Source of the DNA: an uncultured Lachnospiraceae bacterium
GTDB lineage: Bacteria; Bacillota; Clostridia; Lachnospirales; Lachnospiraceae
DNA length: 64,000 bases
NCBI GenBank assembly: GCA_910578555.1
Contig: CAJTPS010000012.1
Location: forward strand, 40,204-104,203
Reading direction: 5' to 3'
Shown: piece by piece, positions 53,656 to 62,457 of the stretch
Layout of the letters: each line of letters starts with the position of its first letter
Numbering within the stretch: the first letter of the stretch is position 1
Made by a program: the position numbers and the translations under genes
Notes under the pieces: generated by a model
Seen by the model: the letters and a program-made list of their open reading frames with translations, nothing else
Databases searched by the model: none
What the model was told of the DNA's origin: nothing

Positions 53656-55149
53656 ATGGAGGTATTATACAGTAGTACGAGAAACGCCGGAAATAAAGTT
53701 ACGGCTTCGCAGGCGATTCTGAAGGGGTTGTCGGAAGACGGGGGCTTATTTGTGCCGGATCACATTCCGGAGCTGGAGTGTCCTGTGCGCGAACTGGCGG
53801 GGAAGTCTTATCAGGATATTGCCTATGAGGTGATGCGCCTTTTTCTGACGGATTTTACAGAAGAAGAGTTGAAGAGTTGTATCAGCCGTGCGTATGATTC
53901 CAAGTTTGACACGGAAGTGATCGCACCGATCACGGAAGCGGAGGGTACATATTATCTCGAATTGTTCCATGGCGCAACGATCGCATTCAAGGATATGGCA
54001 CTGTCGATCCTGCCGCATCTGATGATCACCTCTGCGAAGAAAAATCATGTGAAGAATGAGATCGTGATTCTGACGGCGACATCGGGTGATACCGGTAAAG
54101 CGGCACTGGCCGGTTTTGCCGGAGTAGAGGGCACGAAGATCATTGTGTTCTATCCGAAGAACGGCGTGAGTCCTATTCAGGAGAAACAGATGGTAACCCA
54201 GAAGGAAGCCAATACTTTTGTGGTAGGGGTTCACGGTAACTTTGACGATACACAGACAGGTGTGAAAACGCTTTTTAATGACAGAGAACTGGAGCAGGAG
54301 ATGGCGGCGGCCGGAATGCAGTTTTCTTCCGCAAACTCCATCAACATCGGGCGGCTCGTACCGCAGGTGGTTTACTATGTATATGTCTATGCGAAGCTGC
54401 TGGAGGAAGGCAGAATTACAGACGGCGAGCCGATTAACGTGGTGGTTCCCACCGGTAACTTCGGCAATATCCTTGCCGCGTTCTATGCGAAGAATATGGG
54501 CGTGCCGATCGGTAAGCTGATCTGTGCTTCCAATGAGAATAAAGTGTTATATGATTTCTTTGCGACAGGCACATATGATCGTAACAGAGAGTTTGTATTG
54601 ACCAGTTCCCCTTCGATGGATATTCTGATTTCCAGCAATCTGGAACGCCTGATCTATCGGATTGCCGGGAATGATACGGTCAAGAATGCCGAGCTTATGG
54701 CAGCACTTACTAAGACAGGCAGTTATGAGATTACGGATCAGATGAAAGCACAGCTTGCAGACTTCTACGGCGGCTATGCCGATGAGCAGGAGACCGCGGC
54801 ACGGATCAAAGAAATGTACGACAATACCGGCTATGTGCTGGACCCTCATACGGCAGTGGCGAGTGCGGTATACGGGCAGTATAAGGCGGATACGGAGGAT
54901 CAGACGAAGACAGTGATTGCTTCCACGGCGAGTCCTTTCAAATTTACGAGGAGCGTCATGAATGCAATCGATGCAAAATATAATGAGATGTCCGATTTTG
55001 AGTTGGTGGACGAGCTTTGCAGAATCGGTAATCTGGATGTACCGCGTGCGATCGAAGAGATCAGAACCGCGCCGGTAGTGCATGACAACGTGTGTGACAA
55101 GACAGAAATGAAAGCGGTTGTAAAGCGTTTTCTGGGAATTGTCTCATAG
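53656..55149 (+). CDS. thrC: Threonine synthase
   Basis: A 497-residue PLP enzyme that converts O-phosphohomoserine to threonine. The N-terminal domain starts with YSSTRNAGNKVTASQAILKGLSEDGGLFVPD. FHGATIAFKDMAL contains the PLP Lys, TATSGDTGKAAL is the phosphate-binding region and VPTGNFGNILAAFYAKNMG follows. Length matches the long type of the enzyme. The ribosome binding site is weak. No other threonine genes are adjacent; a receiver protein starts two bases after its stop. Confidence 0.96.
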   Translation: MEVLYSSTRNAGNKVTASQAILKGLSEDGGLFVPDHIPELECPVRELAGKSYQDIAYEVMRLFLTDFTEEELKSCISRAYDSKFDTEVIAPITEAEGTYYLELFHGATIAFKDMALSILPHLMITSAKKNHVKNEIVILTATSGDTGKAALAGFAGVEGTKIIVFYPKNGVSPIQEKQMVTQKEANTFVVGVHGNFDDTQTGVKTLFNDRELEQEMAAAGMQFSSANSINIGRLVPQVVYYVYVYAKLLEEGRITDGEPINVVVPTGNFGNILAAFYAKNMGVPIGKLICASNENKVLYDFFATGTYDRNREFVLTSSPSMDILISSNLERLIYRIAGNDTVKNAELMAALTKTGSYEITDQMKAQLADFYGGYADEQETAARIKEMYDNTGYVLDPHTAVASAVYGQYKADTEDQTKTVIASTASPFKFTRSVMNAIDAKYNEMSDFELVDELCRIGNLDVPRAIEEIRTAPVVHDNVCDKTEMKAVVKRFLGIVS

Positions 55150-55151
55150 TT

Positions 55152-55520
55152 ATGAAGCATATATTATTAGTTGACGATGTGTCCACCAATCTCAAATATG
55201 AACGATTGATCTTAAGGGATCAATATGAAGTGACTATGGTGAAGTCGGGCAGGGAGGCTTTGGAATGTCTGAAAACCATGCGCCCGGATCTGGTACTGCT
55301 GGATATCCGTATGTACGAAATGGATGGTTACGAAGTACTCAGGCAGATGAAGGAAGCCCCCGAAACGGCCGGGATTCCGGTGATTTTCCTGACTGCGGAC
55401 ACAGAACAGGAGAGCGTGGAGCGGGGCATTGCGCTCGGGGCGGCGGATTTTATCAGTAAACCGCTGGAGCCGCGGGTACTGCTGGAACGCATTGAAGCGG
55501 TTTGGGAAACGGAGGAGTAA
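55152..55520 (+). CDS. Stand-alone response regulator receiver domain
   Basis: A 122-residue CheY-like protein with no output domain. Acidic pocket D8-D9, phospho-acceptor D51 (LVLLDIRMYEMDGYE), T81 and K103 (ISKPLEP) are all present. It begins two bases after thrC without its own good ribosome binding site, so it is probably translationally coupled. No histidine kinase or chemotaxis gene lies next to it; the partner kinase is unknown. Confidence 0.92.
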   Translation: MKHILLVDDVSTNLKYERLILRDQYEVTMVKSGREALECLKTMRPDLVLLDIRMYEMDGYEVLRQMKEAPETAGIPVIFLTADTEQESVERGIALGAADFISKPLEPRVLLERIEAVWETEE

Positions 55521-55525
55521 GTGCG

Positions 55526-55891
55526 ATGGGAATGAGCGGAATGATCGATATTCTTTTTTTCATAAGCGGAGTCTATCTGATCTACAGTGCTGTTAACGCT
55601 AAGAAAAAGGGAAATATTGCGGCAAATGTCATGCTCAGCAAAGATGCTAATGAAAATGATATCAAGGATAAAGTGGGATTCATTGAGTACATGTACAAGA
55701 AGATCGTACTTGCGGGCGTGATGATAATACTGGCTTCCATTATTCATCTGATCAATGATTACTATATTCATTCCATGCAGCTTACATGGGCAGGCATTGC
55801 AGTGATCCTGCTGGCGATCGTCATATATACGGGTACATTCATGCGCGGCCGCAAACGCTACATAGTGCAGCGGGGCGGGCAGAAGAAATAG
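55526..55891 (+). CDS. Small membrane protein of unknown function
   Basis: A 121-residue protein with three hydrophobic segments (about 4-22, 63-80 and 88-108) and a basic C-terminus (RGRKRYIVQRGG). ATG 55526 is eight bases after GGAGGAG, which is inside the end of the receiver gene. No family recognised. It may function with the receiver upstream. Confidence 0.75.
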   Translation: MGMSGMIDILFFISGVYLIYSAVNAKKKGNIAANVMLSKDANENDIKDKVGFIEYMYKKIVLAGVMIILASIIHLINDYYIHSMQLTWAGIAVILLAIVIYTGTFMRGRKRYIVQRGGQKK

Positions 55892-55898
55892 ATGAGAG

Positions 55899-55925
55899 AA
55901 GAGAGGTCCGTCAGGCCTCTCTTTT
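55899..55925 (+). terminator. Terminator between the membrane protein and citrate synthase
   Basis: AAGAGAGG (55899-55906) pairs with CCTCTCTT (55916-55923), followed by T's. It overlaps the last codons of the convergent citrate synthase gene. Confidence 0.75.
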
Positions 55926-57284
55926 ATCTATCTTGATATATTCTCTCTCTGTGCAGACTGTCTTGTAGGCCGGTCTGATGATCTTACCGTTGTTGGCAAG
56001 CTCTTCCATGCGGTGTGCACTCCATCCGACGATTCTGGCGATGGCAAAGATCGGGGTATAGAGTTCCATAGGCAGGTTAAGCATATTGTACACGAAACCG
56101 GAGTAGAAGTCCACGTTTACATTGACGCCTTTGTAGATTGGACGCTCCCTGGAAATGATTTCCGGCGCGAGGCGTTCCACCAGGGCGTAAAGTGCAAATT
56201 CATCGTGCAGCCCTTTTTCTTCGGAGAGTTTTTCAACGAAGGACTTGAAGATCACGGCACGGGGGTCTGACTTGGAATATACGGCGTGTCCGACACCGTA
56301 GATCAGTCCGGCGTGATCGAACGCTTCCTTATGCAGTAATTTTGTCAGATAATCAGCGACCTGCCCTTCATCATTCCAGTTGCTTATTTTCTCTTTCATT
56401 TCCTCAAACATCCGAACCACCTTAATGTTGGCACCACCATGACGGGGGCCTTTCAGAGATCCGATTGCCGCAGCAATAACGGAGTAGGTATCCGTCAGCG
56501 AGGAAGTGACGACATGGGTGGTAAAACTTGAGTTGTTACCGCCGCCGTGCTCCATGTGCAGGATCAGGGCGATATCCAGAATCTTCGCTTCCAGAGGCGT
56601 GTACTTACTGTCGGGACGCAGGATGTGCAGGATGTTTTCCGCGCTGGATAACTCCGGCCGGGGCTGGTGTATGTAGAGGCTCTCGCCGTTATGATAGTGG
56701 CTGTATGCCTGGTACCCGTAGATGGACAGCATAGGGAAGAGGGCGATCAGCTGCAGACACTGCCGCAGTACGTTCGGCAGGGAAGTGTCGTCTGCCCGGT
56801 CATCGTAGGAATAGAGAGTCAGCACGCTTCTGGCAAGCGTGTTCATCATATCGTTGCTGGGCGCTTTCATAATGATATCGCGCACGAAGCTGGTCGGCAG
56901 GGAGCGATAACTGGATAACAGACGGGAAAATTCTTCCAGTTCACTTCGATCCGGCAGTTTATTAAAGAGAAGAAGATATGCGACTTCCTCAAATCCGAAG
57001 CGCTCCTCGGCGGCAAATCCCTCTACGAGATCCTTTACATTATAGCCGCGGTAGAAAAGTTTTCCGTGGGTGGGGACTTGTACACCGTCTACGATCTTGC
57101 TTGCGCGTACATCGGAAATGTTGGTGAGTCCCGCCAGCACGCCCTTACCGTTTAGGTCCCGCAGCCCGCGTTTGACGTCGTATTTGATAAATAATTCGGT
57201 ATCTATAATACCGGCTTGCTCGCTCATCTCCGCAAGTCGTATGATCTCAGGTGTAATATCTGAAAAACTGGTATGTTGTTCCAT
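55911..57284 (-). CDS. gltA: Citrate synthase
   Basis: A 455-residue class Si-type citrate synthase that condenses acetyl-CoA and oxaloacetate. Active-site regions are LHMEHGGGNNSSFTTHVVTSS, GSLKGPRHGGANIKV, GVGHAVYSKSDPRA and the C-terminal VDFYSGFVYNML. The long N-terminal extension (about 60 residues) is common in clostridial homologues. The start at 57284 (MEQHTSFSD) follows GGAAGGAGG; the frame to 57305 runs through that site. The 289-base gap to deoC holds only AT-rich promoter-like sequence. Confidence 0.95.
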   Translation of the reverse strand: MEQHTSFSDITPEIIRLAEMSEQAGIIDTELFIKYDVKRGLRDLNGKGVLAGLTNISDVRASKIVDGVQVPTHGKLFYRGYNVKDLVEGFAAEERFGFEEVAYLLLFNKLPDRSELEEFSRLLSSYRSLPTSFVRDIIMKAPSNDMMNTLARSVLTLYSYDDRADDTSLPNVLRQCLQLIALFPMLSIYGYQAYSHYHNGESLYIHQPRPELSSAENILHILRPDSKYTPLEAKILDIALILHMEHGGGNNSSFTTHVVTSSLTDTYSVIAAAIGSLKGPRHGGANIKVVRMFEEMKEKISNWNDEGQVADYLTKLLHKEAFDHAGLIYGVGHAVYSKSDPRAVIFKSFVEKLSEEKGLHDEFALYALVERLAPEIISRERPIYKGVNVNVDFYSGFVYNMLNLPMELYTPIFAIARIVGWSAHRMEELANNGKIIRPAYKTVCTEREYIKIDKREA

Positions 57285-57573
57285 AAAGTGGGTGCCTCCT
57301 TCCATTGCCCTTATTTTCTCATCTTCATATTTATACTACATTATCATAACACGAATAAAAAGCATGAGACAAGAAAAAACGTTTACTTAAGAAAGTTTTA
57401 ACATTATTCAAAAAATGTTCATATATAAAAGTAACCGGTTTGGCTGGTATTTTCCGGGGAAAAGTATTACAATAATACGAAGAGATTTCTAAGGCATTCT
57501 CCGCACGGACTCACGGAAGTGTAAAGAGTAATGTAACAAAATATTTATTTTATATTAAGAAAAGAGGATCATA

Positions 57574-58221
57574 ATGAACAGGAAAGATATTTTGAGACGT
57601 GTAGACCATACGCAGCTTAAGGCTTATGCCACATGGGAGGATATCGTGAGGCTGTGCGATGAGGCAATCGCCAATGAGACGGCTTCCGTCTGTGTTCCGC
57701 CTACGTATATCAAACGGATTCATGACACGTATGGGGACAAGATCAATATCTGTACAGTGGTAGGCTTTCCGCTGGGATACTCGGTGACGGAGGCTAAGAT
57801 TGCAGAGACGAAGCAGGCGATTGCGGACGGTGCGCATGAAATTGATATGGTTATTAACATCAGTGATGTAAAGAACGGTATGTATGATAAAGTGGAGCAG
57901 GAGATTCGCGCGCTCAGGGAAGTCTGCGGGGATCATATTCTGAAGGTGATCATTGAAACATGTTATCTGACACAGGAAGAGAAGATTGCCATGTGCAGGG
58001 CGGTGACCGGTGCGGGAGCGGATTATATCAAGACATCCACAGGGTTCGGAACAGGCGGCGCTGCGATTGAAGACATCCGGCTGTTCAGACAGCATATCGG
58101 TGAGGGGGTTAAGATCAAGGCAGCGGGCGGGATCTCTACGGTGGAAGATCTGGAGGCGTTTGCCACAGAGGGCTGTGACAGAATCGGAACTTCCAGGGCA
58201 GTGGGGCTGCTGCAGGACTAA
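57574..58221 (+). CDS. deoC: Deoxyribose-phosphate aldolase
   Basis: A 215-residue class I aldolase that splits 2-deoxyribose 5-phosphate into glyceraldehyde 3-phosphate and acetaldehyde. Key segments are HEIDMVINISDVKNG, KVIIETCYLT, YIKTSTGF with the Schiff-base Lys, and IKAAGGISTVEDL. AGAGGATC lies before the ATG. No other deoxynucleoside genes are adjacent. Confidence 0.95.
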   Translation: MNRKDILRRVDHTQLKAYATWEDIVRLCDEAIANETASVCVPPTYIKRIHDTYGDKINICTVVGFPLGYSVTEAKIAETKQAIADGAHEIDMVINISDVKNGMYDKVEQEIRALREVCGDHILKVIIETCYLTQEEKIAMCRAVTGAGADYIKTSTGFGTGGAAIEDIRLFRQHIGEGVKIKAAGGISTVEDLEAFATEGCDRIGTSRAVGLLQD

Positions 58222-58271
58222 AATAAGGCGGAATCCATTTCCAAAAAAAAACGTGGAAACAGATTTCATTA

Positions 58272-58300
58272 TTGACTTTTATAAGTGGTTTTGAGATAAT
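58272..58300 (+). promoter_or_regulatory. Promoter of pckA
   Basis: TTGACT (58272-58277), a 17-base spacer and GATAAT (58295-58300). The resulting leader of about 90 bases contains TGTACG/CGTACA and AAGACC/GGTCTT hairpins before an AAGGAGGAG ribosome binding site. Confidence 0.75.
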
Positions 58301-58397
58301 TAGAGCGGTGTACGGGCAGATTCGTACATAGCAGGATGGTGGCGGAAGACCCACGGTCTTTCGTTAAATAATACAATTTTAAGGAGGAGAACATAAT

Positions 58398-60113
58398 ATG
58401 GCAACAAAAGCGTATTATCCCATTTCCGAGATCGGTGCCGGCAAGGTTGGTTTTTCCAAGACCCGTTCTATCATCGAGGCAGCTTTCTATGGAAACAACG
58501 TAGTAAGAATCAACACATTAAGAGAGGCTTATGAATTAGCTAAAAATTCACCCGGTACGGTTGTAACTGACATGCCGGTTAAGAGCGGTGAGACATTCGG
58601 CCTTCCTGCTGACGCAAAGGTTCTTCTGTTTAATGATGGCGCTGTAACGGGCCGTTATGCAGCAGCACGCCGTATCAAAGGCGAGCCCGGCGTAGATGCA
58701 GCGAAGCTTGATAAGGTTGTTATGGATGCGATCTATAAGACACGCTGGAAAACTATGTATCATGCAGAGTGCTTCGTAGGTCTTGATCCTGAATTCATGG
58801 TTAAGGCACACCTTCTGATTCCTGAAGGAGAGGAGAACTTACTGTACAACTGGATGATCAACTTCCAGTATATGTCTGACGAGTATGTTAAGATGTACAA
58901 GAACTCCAAACCGGTCGGCGATGGCAAAGAGCCTGATATCTATATCTTCTCCGATCCCCAGTGGGCACCCGAAGAGGCTCCTGACGTTGATTACAGCTGC
59001 TTAAGCGATCCGCTGACACTGTGCTATTTCGATACCAATGAGAACTGTGCAGCAATTCTCGGTATGAAATATTTCGGTGAGCATAAGAAAGGCACACTGA
59101 CAATGGCATGGGCGCTTGCTAACAGAAACGGTTATGCATCCTGCCACGGCGGACAGAAAGAGTATCTGTTAAACGACGGTTCCAAGTTCGTTGCATCCGT
59201 ATACGGTCTGTCAGGTTCCGGTAAATCCACTCTGACACATGCAAAGCATGGCGGCAAGTATGAGATCAAGGTTCTTCATGATGACGCTTTCATCATTAAT
59301 ACGGATACCTGTGCATCCGTAGCGCTTGAGCCTACTTACTTTGATAAGACAGCAGACTATCCGACAGGATGTCCTGATAATGAATATCTGTTAGCTGCTC
59401 AGAACTGCTCCTGTACAATGGACAGTGAAGGCAAGATTCAGCTGGTAACCGAGGATATCAGAAATGGTAACGGTCGTGCGATCAAGTCCAAATTATGGTC
59501 TCCTAACCGTGTAGACAAGATCGACGCTCCGGTTAATGCGATCTTCTGGATCATGAAAGATCCTACGATCCCGCCGGTAGTAAAACTGAAAGGTTCCGCG
59601 CTGGCATCCGTTATGGGCGCTACACTGGCTACCAAGACATCCACCGCAGAGCGTGTGGCTGCAGGTACAGACCTGAATGCGATCCGTATCGTGCCTTATG
59701 CTAACCCGTTCAGAACCTATCCTCTGGTTAACGACTATGATAAGTTCAAGAAGCTGGTTGAAGAGAAGAATGTTGCATGTTACATTGTTAACACAGGCGA
59801 TTTCATGGGCGAGAAGGTTAAACCGGCTGATACACTTGGGATCCTTGAGACCATCGTAGAAGGCAAGGCTCAGTTCGAGCAGTGGGGACCTTTCGAGGAC
59901 ATCGAGATTATGAACACATGGGACGGCCAGACAGAAGGCTTTAAGAACTTCAAGGCAGATCTTGGCGATGCAGATTACAAGGCACAGCTTAAGAGTGCAA
60001 TGGAGACTCGTGTAAAGGCTGTAGAAGACTTCGCTACCAAGAAGGAAGGCTATGACAAGCTTCCTGACGAGGCACTGGCAGCTTTAAAGAAGCTGGTTGA
60101 GGCTTTAAACTAA
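58398..60113 (+). CDS. pckA: Phosphoenolpyruvate carboxykinase (ATP)
   Basis: A 571-residue enzyme that interconverts oxaloacetate and PEP with ATP/ADP. The P-loop GLSGSGKSTLTHAKHGG (usually GLSGTGKTTL) is followed by the HDDAFIINTDTCASVALEPTYFDKT metal region. The later NAIFWIMKDPTIPPV and ATKTSTAER segments are family-like but diverged. It is about 30 residues longer than typical ATP-PEPCK. The codon usage and strong AAGGAGGAG site suggest high expression. In fermenting gut anaerobes it often runs toward oxaloacetate, conserving ATP. Confidence 0.95.
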   Translation: MATKAYYPISEIGAGKVGFSKTRSIIEAAFYGNNVVRINTLREAYELAKNSPGTVVTDMPVKSGETFGLPADAKVLLFNDGAVTGRYAAARRIKGEPGVDAAKLDKVVMDAIYKTRWKTMYHAECFVGLDPEFMVKAHLLIPEGEENLLYNWMINFQYMSDEYVKMYKNSKPVGDGKEPDIYIFSDPQWAPEEAPDVDYSCLSDPLTLCYFDTNENCAAILGMKYFGEHKKGTLTMAWALANRNGYASCHGGQKEYLLNDGSKFVASVYGLSGSGKSTLTHAKHGGKYEIKVLHDDAFIINTDTCASVALEPTYFDKTADYPTGCPDNEYLLAAQNCSCTMDSEGKIQLVTEDIRNGNGRAIKSKLWSPNRVDKIDAPVNAIFWIMKDPTIPPVVKLKGSALASVMGATLATKTSTAERVAAGTDLNAIRIVPYANPFRTYPLVNDYDKFKKLVEEKNVACYIVNTGDFMGEKVKPADTLGILETIVEGKAQFEQWGPFEDIEIMNTWDGQTEGFKNFKADLGDADYKAQLKSAMETRVKAVEDFATKKEGYDKLPDEALAALKKLVEALN

Positions 60114-60198
60114 GAAGTGATTCAGAAGTACCGATAAGTCATATGGCTGGACGGTGATTGAATTTATAACAAATAAAACGGTCTGAATAGACTTCAAC

Positions 60199-60234
60199 CA
60201 AGAAGGGGTGTATAATATTATATACCCCTTCTTG
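60199..60234 (+). terminator. Terminator-like hairpin after pckA
   Basis: CAAGAAGGGG (60199-60208) pairs perfectly with CCCCTTCTTG (60225-60234), enclosing an AT-rich inner palindrome. Only a short T-rich stretch follows. Confidence 0.65.
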
Positions 60235-60350
60235 CTTTGTATAAATGCTTAAAAGCTGGAATTGTTTTGAACGCATAAATCGGTGCAGTTCATACAGGGG
60301 TGATTTGTTTGTGATAAATGGGAGATCCGGTGCATGGAAGGAGAGGAATA

Positions 60351-61595
60351 ATGTATCATTGTAATACATATTTTTATCTGATTAATGGTCAGGACGGATT
60401 ATTTGAGAAACTGGAAGAAGTAACGCCTCTTCCACATTTTACCCATAAGTTTATAAAAAGCGCAGCGCCGGAGTCCGGTCCGGCTGCACAGGCGGATGTA
60501 ATTATAGCTGATCTGTGCGGATTTGACGAAGTGGAGGTGTTACAGAGCCTGCTTGCCTGGAAGAAAAAGGATGGGCAGCTTATTCTGCTTGCGGATACGG
60601 AGCAGTCAGGGCGGCTTATGGAGCAGGATCTGGCTGAGATTAGAGATATCTGGACAAAACCTTTGACGGAAAAAGAGTTGTTGTTCCGTTTTGCGAAATG
60701 GCAGTGTACATACAAAGAGAGCAAGGACTACTGGCAGAACAGAAATTATTTTGAGACGATGATCAACAGCGTGCCGCATCTGATCTGGTTTAAGGATAAA
60801 GAGGGTGCCCATATGAAGGTCAATGATTATTTCTGCAAGGCTGTCAACAAGACGATGGAGCAGATCGAGGGACGGGGGCATTATTATATATGGGATATTG
60901 ATCCGGAAGAATACGCCAGAGGCGAATTTATCTGCATGGAATCAGAATACGAGGTTATGGAGAAGCGGGAGACTTGTGTGTTTGATGAGACGGTTAAGAT
61001 CGGGGACAGCATGAGAGAGTTAAAGACATACAAATCTCCGCTGTATGATCTGGACGGAAGTGTCATGGGGACGGTGGGTGTCGCTATCGATGTGACCCAG
61101 GAGCGTCTTTTTGAGCAGATGATCATCAAGAATGCAAACACGGATTTCCTTACCGGGCTTTATAACAGAAGGTATGTGTATGAATATATCGACGGACTGG
61201 AAGAGGAACATATAACGATATTTTGCATTGATCTGAATAAATTCAAGAGCATTAATGATGTGTACGGGCATCAGGAAGGGGACCGGGTGCTGGTGCTTAC
61301 TGCCAATGTCCTGTCGGAATGTATGCCTGAGTCCCTGATTGCAAGGACAGGCGGCGATGAGTTCCTGATCGTCATGCCGGGCAGACATACGGAAGAAGAG
61401 ATCGAAGCGACAAGGCAGATGATCGAGCGGCAGATCGACAGTGCGTATGCAAAAGAAGAGCATTTCCGGGAGATATCAGCCAGTGTGGGAGCGGCTCACT
61501 CTGATAAAGGAAAGGAAGCTTTTGATCTGTTGGTGGGAGAAGCGGATAGCCTTATGTACCGGGAGAAGGAGAGAAAGAAAACAAATGCACTATAA
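60351..61595 (+). CDS. PAS-GGDEF diguanylate cyclase with receiver-like N-terminus
   Basis: A 414-residue cytoplasmic protein. Residues 1-118 resemble a degenerate receiver (VIIADL, LILLAD, WTKPLTEKEL). Residues 130-250 form a PAS domain (NYFETMINSVPHLIWFKDKEG, ending VGVAIDVTQER). Residues 258-410 are GGDEF, with G334-GDEF338 intact and NTDFLTGLYNRR at the start; no RxxD inhibitory site is visible upstream of GGDEF. It should make cyclic di-GMP. ATG 60351 follows GGAAGGAGAGG. Its last 11 bases overlap the response regulator gene, so the three following genes form one operon. Confidence 0.92.
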   Translation: MYHCNTYFYLINGQDGLFEKLEEVTPLPHFTHKFIKSAAPESGPAAQADVIIADLCGFDEVEVLQSLLAWKKKDGQLILLADTEQSGRLMEQDLAEIRDIWTKPLTEKELLFRFAKWQCTYKESKDYWQNRNYFETMINSVPHLIWFKDKEGAHMKVNDYFCKAVNKTMEQIEGRGHYYIWDIDPEEYARGEFICMESEYEVMEKRETCVFDETVKIGDSMRELKTYKSPLYDLDGSVMGTVGVAIDVTQERLFEQMIIKNANTDFLTGLYNRRYVYEYIDGLEEEHITIFCIDLNKFKSINDVYGHQEGDRVLVLTANVLSECMPESLIARTGGDEFLIVMPGRHTEEEIEATRQMIERQIDSAYAKEEHFREISASVGAAHSDKGKEAFDLLVGEADSLMYREKERKKTNAL

Positions 61596-62403
61596 CTGCC
61601 TGATCGTAGATGATGAAAAAGAACTGGCACAGATGACCAGCGAATATTTTAATCTGTTTGATGTGTCCTGCGTCTGGACGGATACGGCGCAGGGCTGTGA
61701 GCAGATGATGACGGAGCATGACTTTGACCTGCTCCTGCTGGATATTAACTTAAATGAGGAGAGCGGTTTCAGGCTGTGCAAGAAGATCAGGGATACTTCC
61801 GACTTGCCGATTCTATTCATCAGTGCGAGACAGAGCGACGAGGATATTCTGACGGCGCTTAACATTGGCGGTGACGATTACATTAAAAAGCCTTATACAT
61901 TAAGTGTGCTTCTGGCGAAGATAAAAGCAGTGCTGAAGCGGGTCAGGATGCAGGAACAGGCCTGTAGCGTGGGCGGTGCAGGCAGAAGTACAAATAGAAA
62001 GAGTAACGGTGCGGGAACTGCGAACAGCCGGTCAGCGTTTTCGGCAACAGGCATGTCTGTGGAAGTGGATGTGCATGGTGAAGAAGCCGTGGAGAGGACA
62101 GGTCATACTGTAAAACAGGTAGGTCATGTCTGGCTGGATGAAGCTACCATGAAGGTGGGAACAGGAGAGCGTGAAGTGCAGCTTAAGGCGAAAGAGTTTA
62201 AGTTGTTTGCCTGCCTGTTTGAGCATAGAGGCACGATTGTAACGAAGAATGATTTGTTTGATATGGTATGGGGAGATACGTTCTACAGCGATGGCACGCT
62301 GAATGTGCATATCCGCAGACTGCGTGAGAAACTGGAGGAGAACCCCAATGAACCGAAGCTGATCAGGACTGTGTGGGGGACGGGATATATGCTGGAATTA
62401 TAA
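61585..62403 (+). CDS. OmpR-family response regulator
   Basis: A 272-residue regulator: receiver domain (about 1-118) with D9/D10, phospho-acceptor D53, S80 and K101, then an unusually long Ser/Gly/Asn-rich linker (about 122-180), then a winged-helix DNA-binding domain (KEFKLFACLFEHRGTIVTKNDLFDMVWG to RTVWGTGYMLEL). Typical OmpR members are about 225-235 residues; the extra length is all in the linker. ATG 61585 overlaps the GGDEF gene. The partner kinase follows. Confidence 0.93.
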   Translation: MHYNCLIVDDEKELAQMTSEYFNLFDVSCVWTDTAQGCEQMMTEHDFDLLLLDINLNEESGFRLCKKIRDTSDLPILFISARQSDEDILTALNIGGDDYIKKPYTLSVLLAKIKAVLKRVRMQEQACSVGGAGRSTNRKSNGAGTANSRSAFSATGMSVEVDVHGEEAVERTGHTVKQVGHVWLDEATMKVGTGEREVQLKAKEFKLFACLFEHRGTIVTKNDLFDMVWGDTFYSDGTLNVHIRRLREKLEENPNEPKLIRTVWGTGYMLEL

Positions 62404-62457
62404 GAAACGAGACTTTGATCATTTGTGTGATAAATCAGTGCAGAAATGGGGAAGAAG

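Noticed and set aside
57370..57395. CcpA-type cre site near AAACGTTTAC between citrate synthase and deoC
   Set aside because: Only the central half matches the consensus; the left arm is absent.
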